The notes beneath the pieces were generated by a model that saw only the letters and a program-made list of their open reading frames with translations, searched no databases and was not told where the DNA came from. 64,000 nucleotides of DNA from UQRS01 sp050946935. GTDB taxonomy: Bacteria; Bacillota; Clostridia; Oscillospirales; Acutalibacteraceae. Made by a program: the position numbers and the translations under genes. Where the stretch lies: NCBI GenBank assembly GCA_050946935.1, contig JBMNVR010000003.1, positions 95,728-159,727 on the forward strand, written 5' to 3'. Below, piece by piece: positions 35,419 through 44,366 of this stretch; position 1 is the first letter of the stretch; the number at the start of each line of letters is the position of its first letter.

Positions 35419-35518
35419 GGAAATCCACCTTTGCAGAACTTGACAAGGTTTTTATGCGGCCGGGTCGCGCGGGACATTCTGCGCTTTGACCGCCCGGCAG
35501 GACAAGGAAAGGATTAAT

Positions 35519-36391
35519 ATGGGAAAACTGATACGCTGCATCACTTCTGACGGCGCGGTAATGGCCACGGCGCTGGATTCTACCGATATTGTCGCCCGGG
35601 CGGAGGGGATTCATAAAACCTCCGCCGTGGTGACCGCCGCGCTCGGCCGGTTGCTGACCGCCGCCTCTATGATGGGGAACATGCTCAAAGGGGCGGAGGA
35701 TTCGATTACCTTGAAAATGGCGGGCGACGGGCCGGCCGGCTCAATCCTTGCGGTGTCCGACAGCGCCGGGAATGTGCGCGGCTACGCGCAGAATAATATA
35801 GTCGAATTGCCCCTGAACGAGAAGGGCAAGCTGGACGTCTCCGGCGCGCTGGGAAAAACGGGGACGCTGTATGTTGTCAAAGACCTGGGACTTAAAGAGC
35901 CGTACAGCGGCTCGGTTCCCTTTGCTTCGGGCGAGGTGGCGGAGGATATCACCGCCTATTACGCCGTCAGCGAGCAGATTCCGACCGTGTGCGCCTTGGG
36001 GGTGTTGGTTAATCCCGATCTGACCGTCAAAGCGGCCGGCGGATATATCATCCAGTTGCTTCCGGCGGCTGACGACCACACGATCGATTTGTTGGAGGCT
36101 TCTGTGGCCGGAATGCGGCCGGTCAGCGCCCTTCTGGCAGAGGGAAAGACGCCGAGGGAGATTGTCACGGCCGCCCTCGACGGGTTTGAGGTAGAAGTCC
36201 TCTATGAGCAGGAGGCGGCCTACCGCTGCAATTGCAGCCGGGAGCGGGTGGAACGCGCCCTGATCAGCATGGGACGGGAAGAGCTTGCTTCCATGGCGGA
36301 GGAGATGGAGAAAGCCGAGGTAAAATGCCAGTTTTGCGATCAGGTCTATACCTTTTCAAAAGACGATTTATTCTCCTTAAAAAAATTATAA
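35519..36391 (+). CDS. hslO: Redox-regulated chaperone Hsp33
   Basis: 290 residues. The N-terminal Hsp33 core begins KLIRCITSDGAVMATALDST and has GNMLKGAEDSITLKMAGDGPAG. The C-terminal zinc/redox switch is complete: CNCSRERV and CQFC (Cys at about 238, 240, 271 and 274). Hsp33 is a holdase switched on when these cysteines form disulfides. ATG 35519 is preceded by AAAGGA and gives the normal start; an in-frame ATG at 35486 is rejected. Confidence 0.95.
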   Translation: MGKLIRCITSDGAVMATALDSTDIVARAEGIHKTSAVVTAALGRLLTAASMMGNMLKGAEDSITLKMAGDGPAGSILAVSDSAGNVRGYAQNNIVELPLNEKGKLDVSGALGKTGTLYVVKDLGLKEPYSGSVPFASGEVAEDITAYYAVSEQIPTVCALGVLVNPDLTVKAAGGYIIQLLPAADDHTIDLLEASVAGMRPVSALLAEGKTPREIVTAALDGFEVEVLYEQEAAYRCNCSRERVERALISMGREELASMAEEMEKAEVKCQFCDQVYTFSKDDLFSLKKL

Positions 36392-36408
36392 AAATTAAAA
36401 ATTAGGTG

Positions 36409-36440
36409 TTGACAACAGGAACCAGTTGTGGTAATATAAT
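36409..36440 (+). promoter_or_regulatory. Promoter of tRNA cluster
   Basis: TTGACA (36409-36414), 17-base spacer and TAATATAAT (36432-36440), so either TAATAT at 17 or TATAAT at 20. The same arrangement precedes the rRNA leader at 63856. Confidence 0.75.
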
Positions 36441-36494
36441 CAACGTCGCCGGTGAGGTAATCGAGATAAAAGTCGAAACGGCACAGGCTGATTG

Positions 36495-36570
36495 GGGAGC
36501 ATAGCTCAGCTGGGAGAGCATCTGCCTTACAAGCAGAGGGTCACAGGTTCGAGCCCTGTTGTTCCCACCA
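36495..36570 (+). tRNA. tRNA-Val (TAC anticodon)
   Basis: 76 bases including CCA. Acceptor GGGAGCA/TGTTCCC with one G-T pair, D-stem GCTC/GAGC, anticodon stem TCTGC/GCAGA with loop CTTACAA, and T-arm ACAGG/CCTGT. First gene of the five-tRNA run. Confidence 0.96.
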
Positions 36571-36574
36571 AGAT

Positions 36575-36651
36575 GGCCCGGTAGTTCAGCTGGTTAGAAC
36601 GCTAGCCTGTCACGCTAGAGGTCGTGGGTTCGAGCCCCATCCGGGTCGCCA
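36575..36651 (+). tRNA. tRNA-Asp (GTC anticodon)
   Basis: 77 bases including CCA. Acceptor GGCCCGG/CCGGGTC, anticodon stem CTAGC/GCTAG with loop CTGTCAC, and T-arm GTGGG/CCCAT. Four bases after tRNA-Val. Confidence 0.96.
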
Positions 36652-36655
36652 ATTT

Positions 36656-36731
36656 GCCTCTGTAGCTCAGTTGGTAGAGCAAGGGACTGAAAATCCCTGT
36701 GTCGTTGGTTCGATTCCGACCGGAGGCACCA
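36656..36731 (+). tRNA. tRNA-Phe (GAA anticodon)
   Basis: 76 bases including CCA. Acceptor GCCTCTG/CGGAGGC, anticodon stem AGGGA/TCCCT with loop CTGAAAA, and T-arm GTTGG/CCGAC. Confidence 0.96.
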
Positions 36732-36739
36732 TTTTCTTT

Positions 36740-36815
36740 GCGGATTTAGCTCATCTGGTAGAGCGCCACCTTGCCAAGGTGGAGGTAGCGAGTTCGAGCC
36801 TCGTAATCCGCTCCA
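36740..36815 (+). tRNA. tRNA-Gly (GCC anticodon)
   Basis: 76 bases including CCA. Acceptor GCGGATT/AATCCGC, anticodon stem CCACC/GGTGG with loop TTGCCAA, and T-arm GCGAG/CTCGT. A terminator-like hairpin separates it from tRNA-Cys. Confidence 0.96.
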
Positions 36816-36821
36816 ACTTCG

Positions 36822-36856
36822 AAGGACGCTTAAACGATTGGATTAAGCGTCCTTTG
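36822..36856 (+). terminator. Hairpin between tRNA-Gly and tRNA-Cys
   Basis: AAGGACGCTTAA (36822-36833) pairs with TTAAGCGTCCTT (36843-36854). The T tail is short, so it may be a partial terminator or processing signal. Confidence 0.65.
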
Positions 36857-36902
36857 CTGTAGCAGAGACGTTGTTTTCTGCATACGGATAAATATAGCCT
36901 AT

Positions 36903-36977
<75 letters not shown>

Positions 36978-37014
36978 AAAAATCCCTCAGACGATAGTCT
37001 GAGGGATTTTTACT
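36978..37014 (+). terminator. Terminator after tRNA-Cys
   Basis: AAAATCCCTCAGAC pairs with GTCTGAGGGATTTT around GATA, with the T run continuing into TTTTTAC. Confidence 0.85.
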
Positions 37015-37175
37015 ATCTCTTACCTCTTCACTCTTACCCCATCCAAAATCTATAACGGGTTTTTGAAAAGTAATAAGTAAAAAGAATGCCCGACGTTTTT
37101 TCGACACCATTTTTCTCACTGAAGGCTTTGACCTGTAAGATATCTCTTGCCCACCTTTTTGACTGCGGAAAAATG

Positions 37176-37718
37176 TTATTTTTTCAGTACGCGGTCGGCG
37201 ACCCGGCGGCGCAGGGTAAATCCGGCCCCGGAGGCGACGATAATCTTGACAATGTCGCCAACCAGAAAGGGGACGACGCACAGCGCCAGAGAGGCGGCCA
37301 GCCCGCTCCCGCTTTGCGCCATAAACCATACGGTGCCGAAAGCGTAGAGTACGGCTGTACCGGCCGCCATTGCGGCGGGATAGACCCAGAGCCTCGTTCC
37401 CCATCGGTCGGAGATCAGGCCCACGATCAGGGCACAGAAGATATAGCCGACTATGTATCCGCCGGTCGGGCCAGCGATTTTTCCAAGGCCGCCCGCAAAG
37501 CCGGAGAACACAGGCAGCCCTGCTGCGCCGAGCAGGATGTACAGTAAAACGCAGAGAACGCCCTTCTTTGCCCCGAGGATGGCTGCCGCCAAATACACGA
37601 CAAAGCTGGCCAGTGAAATCGGTATGATCCCGGTCGGAATGGTAAAGGGGGCGGCCACGCAGAGTAGTGCGGTCATCAGGGCGGTTGCCGTAATTTCCTT
37701 GAGCGTCAGTTTTTTCAT
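37176..37718 (-). CDS. bioY: Biotin transporter BioY (ECF S component)
   Basis: 180 residues with about six membrane segments. The N-terminal TALMTALLCVAAPFTIPTG and the ARG-like loops IPISLASFVVYLAAAILGAKKGVLCVLLYILLGAAGLPVF and GPTGGYIVGYIFCA are the BioY family pattern. It is the substrate-binding subunit for biotin uptake, working with an ECF energising module not in this window. It is encoded next to birA, which supports the biotin assignment. The AT-module genes ecfA and ecfT are absent here. Confidence 0.93.
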   Translation of the reverse strand: MKKLTLKEITATALMTALLCVAAPFTIPTGIIPISLASFVVYLAAAILGAKKGVLCVLLYILLGAAGLPVFSGFAGGLGKIAGPTGGYIVGYIFCALIVGLISDRWGTRLWVYPAAMAAGTAVLYAFGTVWFMAQSGSGLAASLALCVVPFLVGDIVKIIVASGAGFTLRRRVADRVLKK

Positions 37719-37823
37719 TTTTTCTTCTGTCCTTCCTGTTGCGATATATGTTGACTGGGATTCCCTGCCATCCGGTCGGGGAAATCCATCTGTTTTTATG
37801 ATGATCCAAAATCCGCTCGGCGG

Positions 37824-38804
37824 TTATAGCCGATCCGGTTTCACGCTGATTTCCCCCGATCCAAGATGTTGTATGCCTTCAGCCGTTTCGAGGATTAAGC
37901 GCCCCTCGTCGTCGATGTCGATCGCTCTTGCGGGGTAGGAGGCGCTGCCCTGCGTTACCGTTACCGTTTTGCCGAGTACAATGGACCTCCGGCGGCTTTC
38001 CTCTAAAAAGCGGCCGGTGCCGGCGGAGGCCATCCGATCCTCCAACCGGTTGAGAATTTCGGCGGCCAGCGCGGCGCGGCAAATCGGACGCGGGCTTTCG
38101 TTGCCGATAGAGGTGGCGATGTCGGCCAGCTCGGGCGGGAAATGGGCTTTTCCGACGTTTACGCCGATGCCGATCACTATATATTCCAACGTGCCGCTCT
38201 CCATATCCATTGCCGCTTCGGTCAAAATGCCACAGAGCTTTTTTGAACCGATGAAGAGGTCGTTGACCCATTTGATTCCCACCGAAACGGGGGCGAGGCT
38301 TTCAATTGCTTCCGCCACAGCGACGGCGGTCAGCGAGGTCAGCAGGCCGGTTTCTTCCACAGGGAAATCCGGCCGCAGGAGGAGGGACATGTACAGTCCG
38401 CTTCCGGGCGGGGAAAAAAAGCTGCGGCCCCGCCGACCTTTGCCGCCGGTCTGTTGCCGGGCGATCACGACCGTTCCGTCAGGCGCGCCGTTGGCCGCCA
38501 GCCGTTTGGCCTGTTCGTTGGTGGAATCCAGGGTGTCCGCAATCACCAGTTCCCGGCCGAGGCGGTCGGTATGCAGTGTTTTGCGGATCAGCGGAGAGAG
38601 AAGCAGATCGCCGGCCTCCTCCAGCGTGTAGCCCCGGTTGGGGGCCGCCTTAATCCGGCAGCCGTCGGCCGCGAGCTGGCGAATCGCCTTCCACACCGCG
38701 TTGCGGGTCACGCCGAGTTGTGCGGCCATCTCGCTGCCGGAGACCGGGCTTCCCGCATTTTCACAAAGGAGAGTCAGAACCTGTTCTTTTAAAGGAGACT
38801 GCAT
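37824..38804 (-). CDS. birA: Bifunctional biotin-protein ligase / biotin operon repressor
   Basis: 326 residues. The N-terminal winged HTH (about 1-60, SGSEMAAQLGVTRNAVWKAIRQL) precedes the ligase core with GRRGRSFFSPPGSGLYMSLLL, the biotinoyl-AMP loop, and GIKWVNDLF. It attaches biotin to carboxylase lysines and, with the HTH, can repress biotin genes. ATG 38804 has GGAAGGA upstream at good spacing and gives the HTH start; an extension to 38867 has no conserved residues. bioY lies downstream in the same direction, so the two may be an operon or a regulator-target pair. Confidence 0.94.
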   Translation of the reverse strand: MQSPLKEQVLTLLCENAGSPVSGSEMAAQLGVTRNAVWKAIRQLAADGCRIKAAPNRGYTLEEAGDLLLSPLIRKTLHTDRLGRELVIADTLDSTNEQAKRLAANGAPDGTVVIARQQTGGKGRRGRSFFSPPGSGLYMSLLLRPDFPVEETGLLTSLTAVAVAEAIESLAPVSVGIKWVNDLFIGSKKLCGILTEAAMDMESGTLEYIVIGIGVNVGKAHFPPELADIATSIGNESPRPICRAALAAEILNRLEDRMASAGTGRFLEESRRRSIVLGKTVTVTQGSASYPARAIDIDDEGRLILETAEGIQHLGSGEISVKPDRL

Positions 38805-38838
38805 ATGGTCGCATCCTTCCCGTTTTTGACTGTTGAAA

Positions 38839-38867
38839 AGTATATCGCTTTTTCGATGAATTGTCAA
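38839..38867 (-). promoter_or_regulatory. Promoter of birA
   Basis: Leftward TTGACA (38862-38867), 17-base spacer and TATACT (38839-38844). The -35 overlaps an imperfect TGTAAC/GTTGACA inverted repeat; this does not match the long-spaced BirA box, so autoregulation is not claimed. Confidence 0.7.
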
Positions 38868-39006
38868 CCTTTAAGTTACATCGGGTGACAATCGCGAGGG
38901 TTCATCTATGCATTTATATAAAATGACAGAAATAGATGGTTCGGTTTGTTTGCATTGTACAAAGTTCCAAAATTCTACTGATCGGCTTTCGTTTACAAAA
39001 TATTCA

Positions 39007-39035
39007 TTGATTTCGGGGGCGGAGACCGATATAAT
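39007..39035 (+). promoter_or_regulatory. Promoter of marR-RND operon
   Basis: TTGATT (39007-39012), 17-base spacer and TATAAT (39030-39035). The -10 runs directly into the palindrome at 39033-39055. Confidence 0.75.
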
Positions 39036-39055
39036 AGTTAACCGGATTAACTATT
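39033..39055. promoter_or_regulatory. Palindromic operator, probably for the adjacent MarR protein
   Basis: AATAGTTAA, CCGGA, TTAACTATT: nine-base perfect arms around five bases. It overlaps the end of the -10 and the start site. This size, symmetry and position fit a MarR dimer site, and the first gene after it encodes a MarR protein. Binding is inferred, not shown. Confidence 0.65.
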
Positions 39056-39085
39056 GCTGTGTCTGTAAAAAAAGGGGGGCTTACC

Positions 39086-39541
39086 GTGCCGGATAAACAA
39101 TACTTTGCACTGACTGCGAATCTGATGCGGTTCCGTCGGCTGGACATTCTCGGCCGGGTGCTGCCGATTCCGCCGCGGGAGGCTATGACGCTTTTTGTTT
39201 TTCTCTGGCCGGAACAATCGGGTGCCGCCCGGCAGCCGGTGAAAATCTCTGACCTTGCGGGATACCTTGGGGTCAGCGTGCCGGCCTGCTCCGCCACCGT
39301 CCGCTGTATGGAGGAGGAGGGGCTGCTTCGTCGCCGCCGGGACGAGACTGACCATCGGGTTATTTATCTCGAACCGACCGATGCCGGATGGGAAACGGCC
39401 AGGAGCTGCTCGGCCCGGCTGCTGAAAACGGCGGATCAGATGTTTGCCGTAATCGGCCGGGATCGCTTGGAACGGCTGACCGCCCTCTCGGAGGAAATCT
39501 GCTCCGCCGCCGAGATGGTGCTCAACCGGATGGAAACGTAA
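39086..39541 (+). CDS. MarR family transcriptional regulator
   Basis: 151 residues from GTG 39086 (AAGGGGGG 7 bases upstream). The winged HTH is in VKISDLAGYLGVSVPACSATVRCMEEEGLLRRRRDETDHRVIYLEPTDAG (about 52-102), with the wing DETDHR. MarR dimers bind palindromes and release on ligand or oxidation. The promoter of this gene carries such a palindrome at 39033-39055. The next gene, 129 bases on, is an RND exporter, a usual MarR target. Confidence 0.9.
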   Translation: MPDKQYFALTANLMRFRRLDILGRVLPIPPREAMTLFVFLWPEQSGAARQPVKISDLAGYLGVSVPACSATVRCMEEEGLLRRRRDETDHRVIYLEPTDAGWETARSCSARLLKTADQMFAVIGRDRLERLTALSEEICSAAEMVLNRMET

Positions 39542-39670
39542 AGGCGAAACCGGAATGGTTCTGTTTGCATTTTGCGCGCGGTGTGCGCGTTTCACCGATT
39601 GGCGGCGTGCGTATCCTGTGGCCGGCAAACGGCAAAATGCCGCCGGCACAAAGAAAGGAATGGTTATTAT

Positions 39671-42600
39671 ATGCTTGCAAAATTCAGCGTGAAGAAGCCG
39701 CTGACCGTCATTCTTGCGGTCTTGGTGGTGTTGGTGCTTGGGGTGGTCTCCTACACCGGTATGACGCCCGACCTTTTGCCCAACATGGATTTCCCCTATG
39801 CGGTGATCGTGACGACCTATCCGGGCGCCAGCGCCGAAAGGGTGGAGGGCGAGGTGACCAGGCCGATAGAGCAATCCATGGCCACGCTGGAAAATTTCAG
39901 TAAGGTACAGTCGACTTCCAGCGACAATTATTCGATGGTGGTGCTTCAATTTACCGAGGACGCCAATATGGATTCGGTTTCCATCGACATCCGGGAATCT
40001 CTCGACCTGCTGGAGGGCGGCTGGGACGACATGGTGGGTACCCCCTATGTGCTCAAGCTGAACCCCAACATTATGCCGGTCGCTGTTGCTGCGGTCGATA
40101 TGGAGGGGGAGGATATTGCCGGCCTGTCGGCCTTTTTGAACGACACCCTGCTGCAAAAGCTGGAGGGCGTCGACGGCGTTGCAAGCGTGGAAGCAAGCGG
40201 CACGATTGAGGAGACGGTCAACGTCTTTTTAAGCGAGGCGAAGATTGCCGCCGTGAATGAGGATCTGCGCGGCTCGATCCGCAAAAGCTTTGCCGACGGA
40301 GAAGCGCAGATCGCCGGTGCGCGTACCCAGCTTACCGCTTCCAAACAGGAACTTTCGGCCAAAAAAGGGGAGATGGAGCTCCAGCTTTCCTCCCTGCAAG
40401 ACATGAAGGAGCAGTTGTCCGCGCTGCAGCAGACAGCGGCCGGGTTGACCGAGACCGGGGCGACCCTTTCCGGAACAGTGGAGACGCTGCGCGACGCAAG
40501 CGAGAAAGCATCCGCATTACAGGCTTCCCTCTCGATGCTGCCGCCCGGCTCGGCAGAGTATCAGGCCGCCGCCGCGGGGCTTGCACAGATCGAGGCGTCG
40601 CTGGCCTCATCCGGTCTAACGCTGGCTGAACTGCCCAAAGCTTTGTCGGAGGCTGAGGCCGGCCTTGCTCAGGTGGAGAGCGGTTTGGCCCGGATCAACG
40701 ATCAGCTTGCGGCCTCCGGCCTTTCGCTGGAGGACATTCCGGCCAAACTGATCGAGATAGACGGAGGAATAGAGGCCATCAACACCGCTTTTCCAAGCAT
40801 AACGGACGGTGCGGCACAGATCGACAGCGCATTGGCCGAGCTGGATACCAAGGCGGCCGAGCTGGCGCAGAAGAAGCAGGAGATGGTGGATGGCGCCGAC
40901 GTGTCTGACAAAGTCAATATGTCTACCATATCCGGCATCCTGACGGCGCAGAACTTCTCCATGCCGGCGGGTTACGTCACGGCGGAGGACGGGGTCGAAT
41001 ACCTTGTCCGGGTGGGTGAGCAGTTCTCCTCAGCGGAGGAAATGGCGTCTCTCATCCTCTTCGATTTCGGGTTGGAGGGGGTGGATCCGGTACGGCTGTC
41101 GGATGTGGCTGACGTGGCCGTAACCGACAATGCGGCCGAGATTTATGCCAAAATCAACGGTGCAGACGGCGTGGTTCTCACTTTTACCAAACAGTCGACT
41201 GCCGCCACCGCGGCTGTGACCGACAGCCTGACCGAGCGGTTTGAGAAGCTGGAGGCGGAGTATCCCGGCCTCTCCTTCACGACGCTGATGAGTCAGGGCG
41301 ACTACATTCATATGATTGTCGATTCGGTGATTGGCAATTTCCTTTGGGGCGCGGTGCTGGCTGTGTTGATTCTAATCCTGTTTTTGCGGGATCTGAAGCC
41401 AACCTTCATGATCGCCATGTCGATTCCGGTCAGCGTGGTGTTTGCCATTGTGCTGATGTATTTCTCCGGCGTGACGCTGAACATGATCTCGCTTTCCGGG
41501 CTTGCAATCGGGGTTGGAATGCTGGTCGACAACTCGGTTGTTGTCATTGAGAATATCTATCGCCTCCGCGGACAGGGGGCAACCGCCAAGCAGGCGGCCG
41601 TCGTCGGAGCCAGGCAGGTTGCCGGCGCGATCACCTCTTCGACCCTGACGACGGTTTGTGTGTTCCTGCCCATCGTCTTTATCGAGGGCATTACCCGCCA
41701 GTTGTTCACCGATATGGCGCTGACCATTGCCTATTCGCTGCTGGCCAGCCTGATTGTCGCGCTGACCTTTGTGCCTGCCGCTGCCTCTGGTATGATGAAA
41801 AAGCACAAAACAGTTTCACACAAATGGTTTGACAAATTTCTTTCGGGCTATGAGAGGGTGCTGCGCGCCGCTTTGAACAAACGGGTGCTGGTGCTGGCTT
41901 TAGCCGTGTTGCTGCTGGTCGGCAGCGTTTTCTTCACTTTGCGCAGGGGATTTGAATTCATGCCTGAAATGAGCGCGAGCGAGATCAGCGTCTCCCTCCG
42001 GATGCCGGAGGGCGCGACCTTTGAGGAGACGGCGGCCATGTCCGACCGGGCCATCGGGCGGATGGAAGAGATCGAGGGGGTCGACACGGTCGGCGCCATG
42101 ATGGGCGGCACCGGTGCTATCATAGGGTTGGGAGAGACCGACGAAACTTCGGTGACGATGTATGTTTTGCTGAAAGAGGACTATCAGAACGACAGCGTGA
42201 AGATTGCGGAGGAAATCGCCGCCCGCACGGCCGATCTCGAATGCGAGATTGACGCCAGCGGTACCTCAAATCTCTCGAGCATGATGAGCGGTCTTGGCGG
42301 ATCGGGCGTTTCGCTCAACGTTTATAATAACGATCTCGACGCGCTGCGCCTCACCGCACAGGAGGTTGGGGAGATTCTCTCGACTGTGGAAGGCATTGAG
42401 GAGGTGGACGACGGCCTCGACGACGCGACCGAGGAGCTGTCTATCACGGTGGATAAGGCCAAAGCCGCACTGAACGGCCTTACGGTGGCGCAGATCTATC
42501 AAAGCGTGAGCGCCGCCATGACGACCGAAACGACCTCCACCACCCTGAACACCGAGAACGGAAGCTACACCGTTTTGGTCAACTCGACCGAGGCGGGGGC

Positions 42601-43438
42601 GGTAAACGACCGGACGATACGCGAACTTGTCCTGAACGTCACGGGAATTGACGGCAGTGAAAAACAGGTTCCGCTGACCGATGTGGCAGAGATCACCCAG
42701 TCGCAGGCGCTGGGCAGTATTTCCCGCACCGACCAGCGGCGGTATATCAGTGTTTCAGGCAGCGTGGCCGACGGGTACAACGTCAGCCTTGTGACCGCCG
42801 ACGCCAAGGCGGCGCTGGCGGATTATGAAAGCCGGGCGGAGCATGGCTCTACGCTGGAATTTTCCGGAGAAAATGAAAATATTATGGAGGCGATGGGACA
42901 GCTTGTCGAAATGCTGCTGCTGGCCGTTTTGCTGATCTATGTCATTATGGCCGCACAGTTCCAGTCCCTGCGTTCGCCCTTTATCGTCATGTTTACTATT
43001 CCGTTGGCCTTTACCGGCGGTTTGCTCGGACTTCTTCTGACCGGGCGGGTGGTCAGCGTAATCTCGATGATCGGGTTTGTGATGCTTGCCGGAATCATCG
43101 TGAACAACGGCATCGTGCTGGTCGACTACATCAACCAGCTTCGCGCGGCCGGCAGAGAGAAACGGGAGGCCATTGTCGAAGCGGGCAAAACACGTATGCG
43201 CCCGATTTTGATGACCTCGCTGACCACGATCCTCGCCCTTTCGGTCACGGCCTTTGCCGGAGGCATGGGGGCGGAGATGATGCAGCCCATTTCGATCGTC
43301 TGTATCGGCGGTTTGCTGTACGCGACTTTGATGACCCTCTTTGTTGTGCCGGTTATCTACGATTTGATGGGCAAAAAGCATTATACGGTGGTTCAGGATG
43401 ACGAGCTGGCCTATGCCGATAAAGAGAGCCTGATCTGA
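39671..43438 (+). CDS. RND family efflux transporter with coiled-coil insertion
   Basis: 1255 residues against about 1030-1065 for AcrB and SwrC. Hydrophobic TM1 about 12-32; TM2-6 about 560-700, with GVGMLVDNSVVVIENIYRLR holding the proton-relay Asp; TM7-12 in the C-terminal half. A segment at about 200-410 is a Gln/Ala/Glu-rich coiled coil inserted just before the ISGILTAQN helix of the porter domain. It includes two related units (SGLTLAELPKALSEAEAGL and SGLSLEDIPAKLIEIDGGI). No adaptor or TolC gene is nearby. Exported substrate is unknown. It likely pumps across the single membrane, as SwrC does. Confidence 0.9.
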   Translation: MLAKFSVKKPLTVILAVLVVLVLGVVSYTGMTPDLLPNMDFPYAVIVTTYPGASAERVEGEVTRPIEQSMATLENFSKVQSTSSDNYSMVVLQFTEDANMDSVSIDIRESLDLLEGGWDDMVGTPYVLKLNPNIMPVAVAAVDMEGEDIAGLSAFLNDTLLQKLEGVDGVASVEASGTIEETVNVFLSEAKIAAVNEDLRGSIRKSFADGEAQIAGARTQLTASKQELSAKKGEMELQLSSLQDMKEQLSALQQTAAGLTETGATLSGTVETLRDASEKASALQASLSMLPPGSAEYQAAAAGLAQIEASLASSGLTLAELPKALSEAEAGLAQVESGLARINDQLAASGLSLEDIPAKLIEIDGGIEAINTAFPSITDGAAQIDSALAELDTKAAELAQKKQEMVDGADVSDKVNMSTISGILTAQNFSMPAGYVTAEDGVEYLVRVGEQFSSAEEMASLILFDFGLEGVDPVRLSDVADVAVTDNAAEIYAKINGADGVVLTFTKQSTAATAAVTDSLTERFEKLEAEYPGLSFTTLMSQGDYIHMIVDSVIGNFLWGAVLAVLILILFLRDLKPTFMIAMSIPVSVVFAIVLMYFSGVTLNMISLSGLAIGVGMLVDNSVVVIENIYRLRGQGATAKQAAVVGARQVAGAITSSTLTTVCVFLPIVFIEGITRQLFTDMALTIAYSLLASLIVALTFVPAAASGMMKKHKTVSHKWFDKFLSGYERVLRAALNKRVLVLALAVLLLVGSVFFTLRRGFEFMPEMSASEISVSLRMPEGATFEETAAMSDRAIGRMEEIEGVDTVGAMMGGTGAIIGLGETDETSVTMYVLLKEDYQNDSVKIAEEIAARTADLECEIDASGTSNLSSMMSGLGGSGVSLNVYNNDLDALRLTAQEVGEILSTVEGIEEVDDGLDDATEELSITVDKAKAALNGLTVAQIYQSVSAAMTTETTSTTLNTENGSYTVLVNSTEAGAVNDRTIRELVLNVTGIDGSEKQVPLTDVAEITQSQALGSISRTDQRRYISVSGSVADGYNVSLVTADAKAALADYESRAEHGSTLEFSGENENIMEAMGQLVEMLLLAVLLIYVIMAAQFQSLRSPFIVMFTIPLAFTGGLLGLLLTGRVVSVISMIGFVMLAGIIVNNGIVLVDYINQLRAAGREKREAIVEAGKTRMRPILMTSLTTILALSVTAFAGGMGAEMMQPISIVCIGGLLYATLMTLFVVPVIYDLMGKKHYTVVQDDELAYADKESLI

Positions 43439-43510
43439 CCGTTCAAAGAAGAGAGGTCTGCTCGAACGGCCTTTCCTTCTCTGTTTTCACATGAAAGGAT
43501 GGTGGATTAA

Positions 43511-44317
43511 ATGGAAGCGTTTTTGGAGAAACTTGCCGCTGCCGGGGCTGATCTGGGGCTGAAGATCCTTCTTGCTGCGGCGGTGCTGTTTATCGGGTTT
43601 CGGCTGATCAAATTTTTGATGAAGCATCTGGCGAAAGGCTGCGCCTTCTCCCGCATAGACGAGGGGGCTCGTTCCTTCATCTCAAGCTGTCTGACCGTGG
43701 TGCTTGACGCGGCCATCGTACTGACGGCCGCTTATATCCTCGGCCTGCCGGTCAGCTCTTTTCTGGCGCTTTTCGCCTCGGCCGGAGTGGCCATCGGCCT
43801 CGCCATGCAGGGGGCGCTGAGCAATTTTGCCGGCGGACTGATGATTCTGATTTTCAAGCCGTTTAAGGTGGGAGATTATATCGAAACGGCCGATTCCGCC
43901 GGCGTTGTGCAGGAGATTACGGTGATTTATACCATCCTGCAAACCTATGACAACAAACGGATCACACTGCCTAACGGCGCGCTGACTAATGCGGCTGTTA
44001 CCAATCATACGCACGAGGCGCTTCGGCGGGTCGACCTGACTTTCTGTACCGAATACGCGGCGGAGATGGAGACGGTCAAAGCGCTCCTTTTGTCGGTCTG
44101 CGCGGCCGAACCGAGGGTGCTCGCCGACCCTGCACCCTTCGCCGGACTGGAGAAGCAGGCCGACAGTGCACTGGAGTTTTCTCTGCGCGCCTGGTGCCGG
44201 ACGGAGGATTACTGGCCGGTGCGCTATGCTTTGGCCGAAGCGGGGAAGACCGCCCTCGACAAGGCTGGTATTGCGATTCCTTATCCGCAGCTGGATGTCC
44301 ATGTCAAAGCGGAATAA
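43511..44317 (+). CDS. Small-conductance mechanosensitive channel (MscS family)
   Basis: 268 residues. About three membrane helices, with the pore helix and beta-domain junction AGVAIGLAMQGALSNFAGGLMILIFKPFKVGDYIE (about 93-127) as in MscS. The rest is a cytoplasmic mixed domain. It opens under membrane tension to release solutes in osmotic downshock. AAAGGA precedes the ATG. It lies 72 bases after the RND gene with an imperfect hairpin between, so cotranscription is possible. Confidence 0.92.
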   Translation: MEAFLEKLAAAGADLGLKILLAAAVLFIGFRLIKFLMKHLAKGCAFSRIDEGARSFISSCLTVVLDAAIVLTAAYILGLPVSSFLALFASAGVAIGLAMQGALSNFAGGLMILIFKPFKVGDYIETADSAGVVQEITVIYTILQTYDNKRITLPNGALTNAAVTNHTHEALRRVDLTFCTEYAAEMETVKALLLSVCAAEPRVLADPAPFAGLEKQADSALEFSLRAWCRTEDYWPVRYALAEAGKTALDKAGIAIPYPQLDVHVKAE

Positions 44318-44320
44318 ATA

Positions 44321-44366
44321 AAAAGTGCCGCCCCGGCATGAAGCAGCTGGGGCGGCACTTTTTTGA
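44321..44366. terminator. Bidirectional terminator
   Basis: AAAAGTGCCGCCCC (44321-44334) pairs with GGGGCGGCACTTTT (44349-44362), followed by T. It ends the rightward mscS gene and can end the leftward deacetylase gene. Between it and 44528 nothing else is recognised. Confidence 0.85.

Noticed and set aside
36671..36862. 63-codon open frame across tRNA-Phe and tRNA-Gly
   Set aside because: It is made of tRNA sequence on the same strand and has no protein features.
37719..37823. Possible BirA operator upstream of bioY
   Set aside because: No TTGTAAAC-N14/15-GTTTACAA type repeat is present on either strand of the gap.
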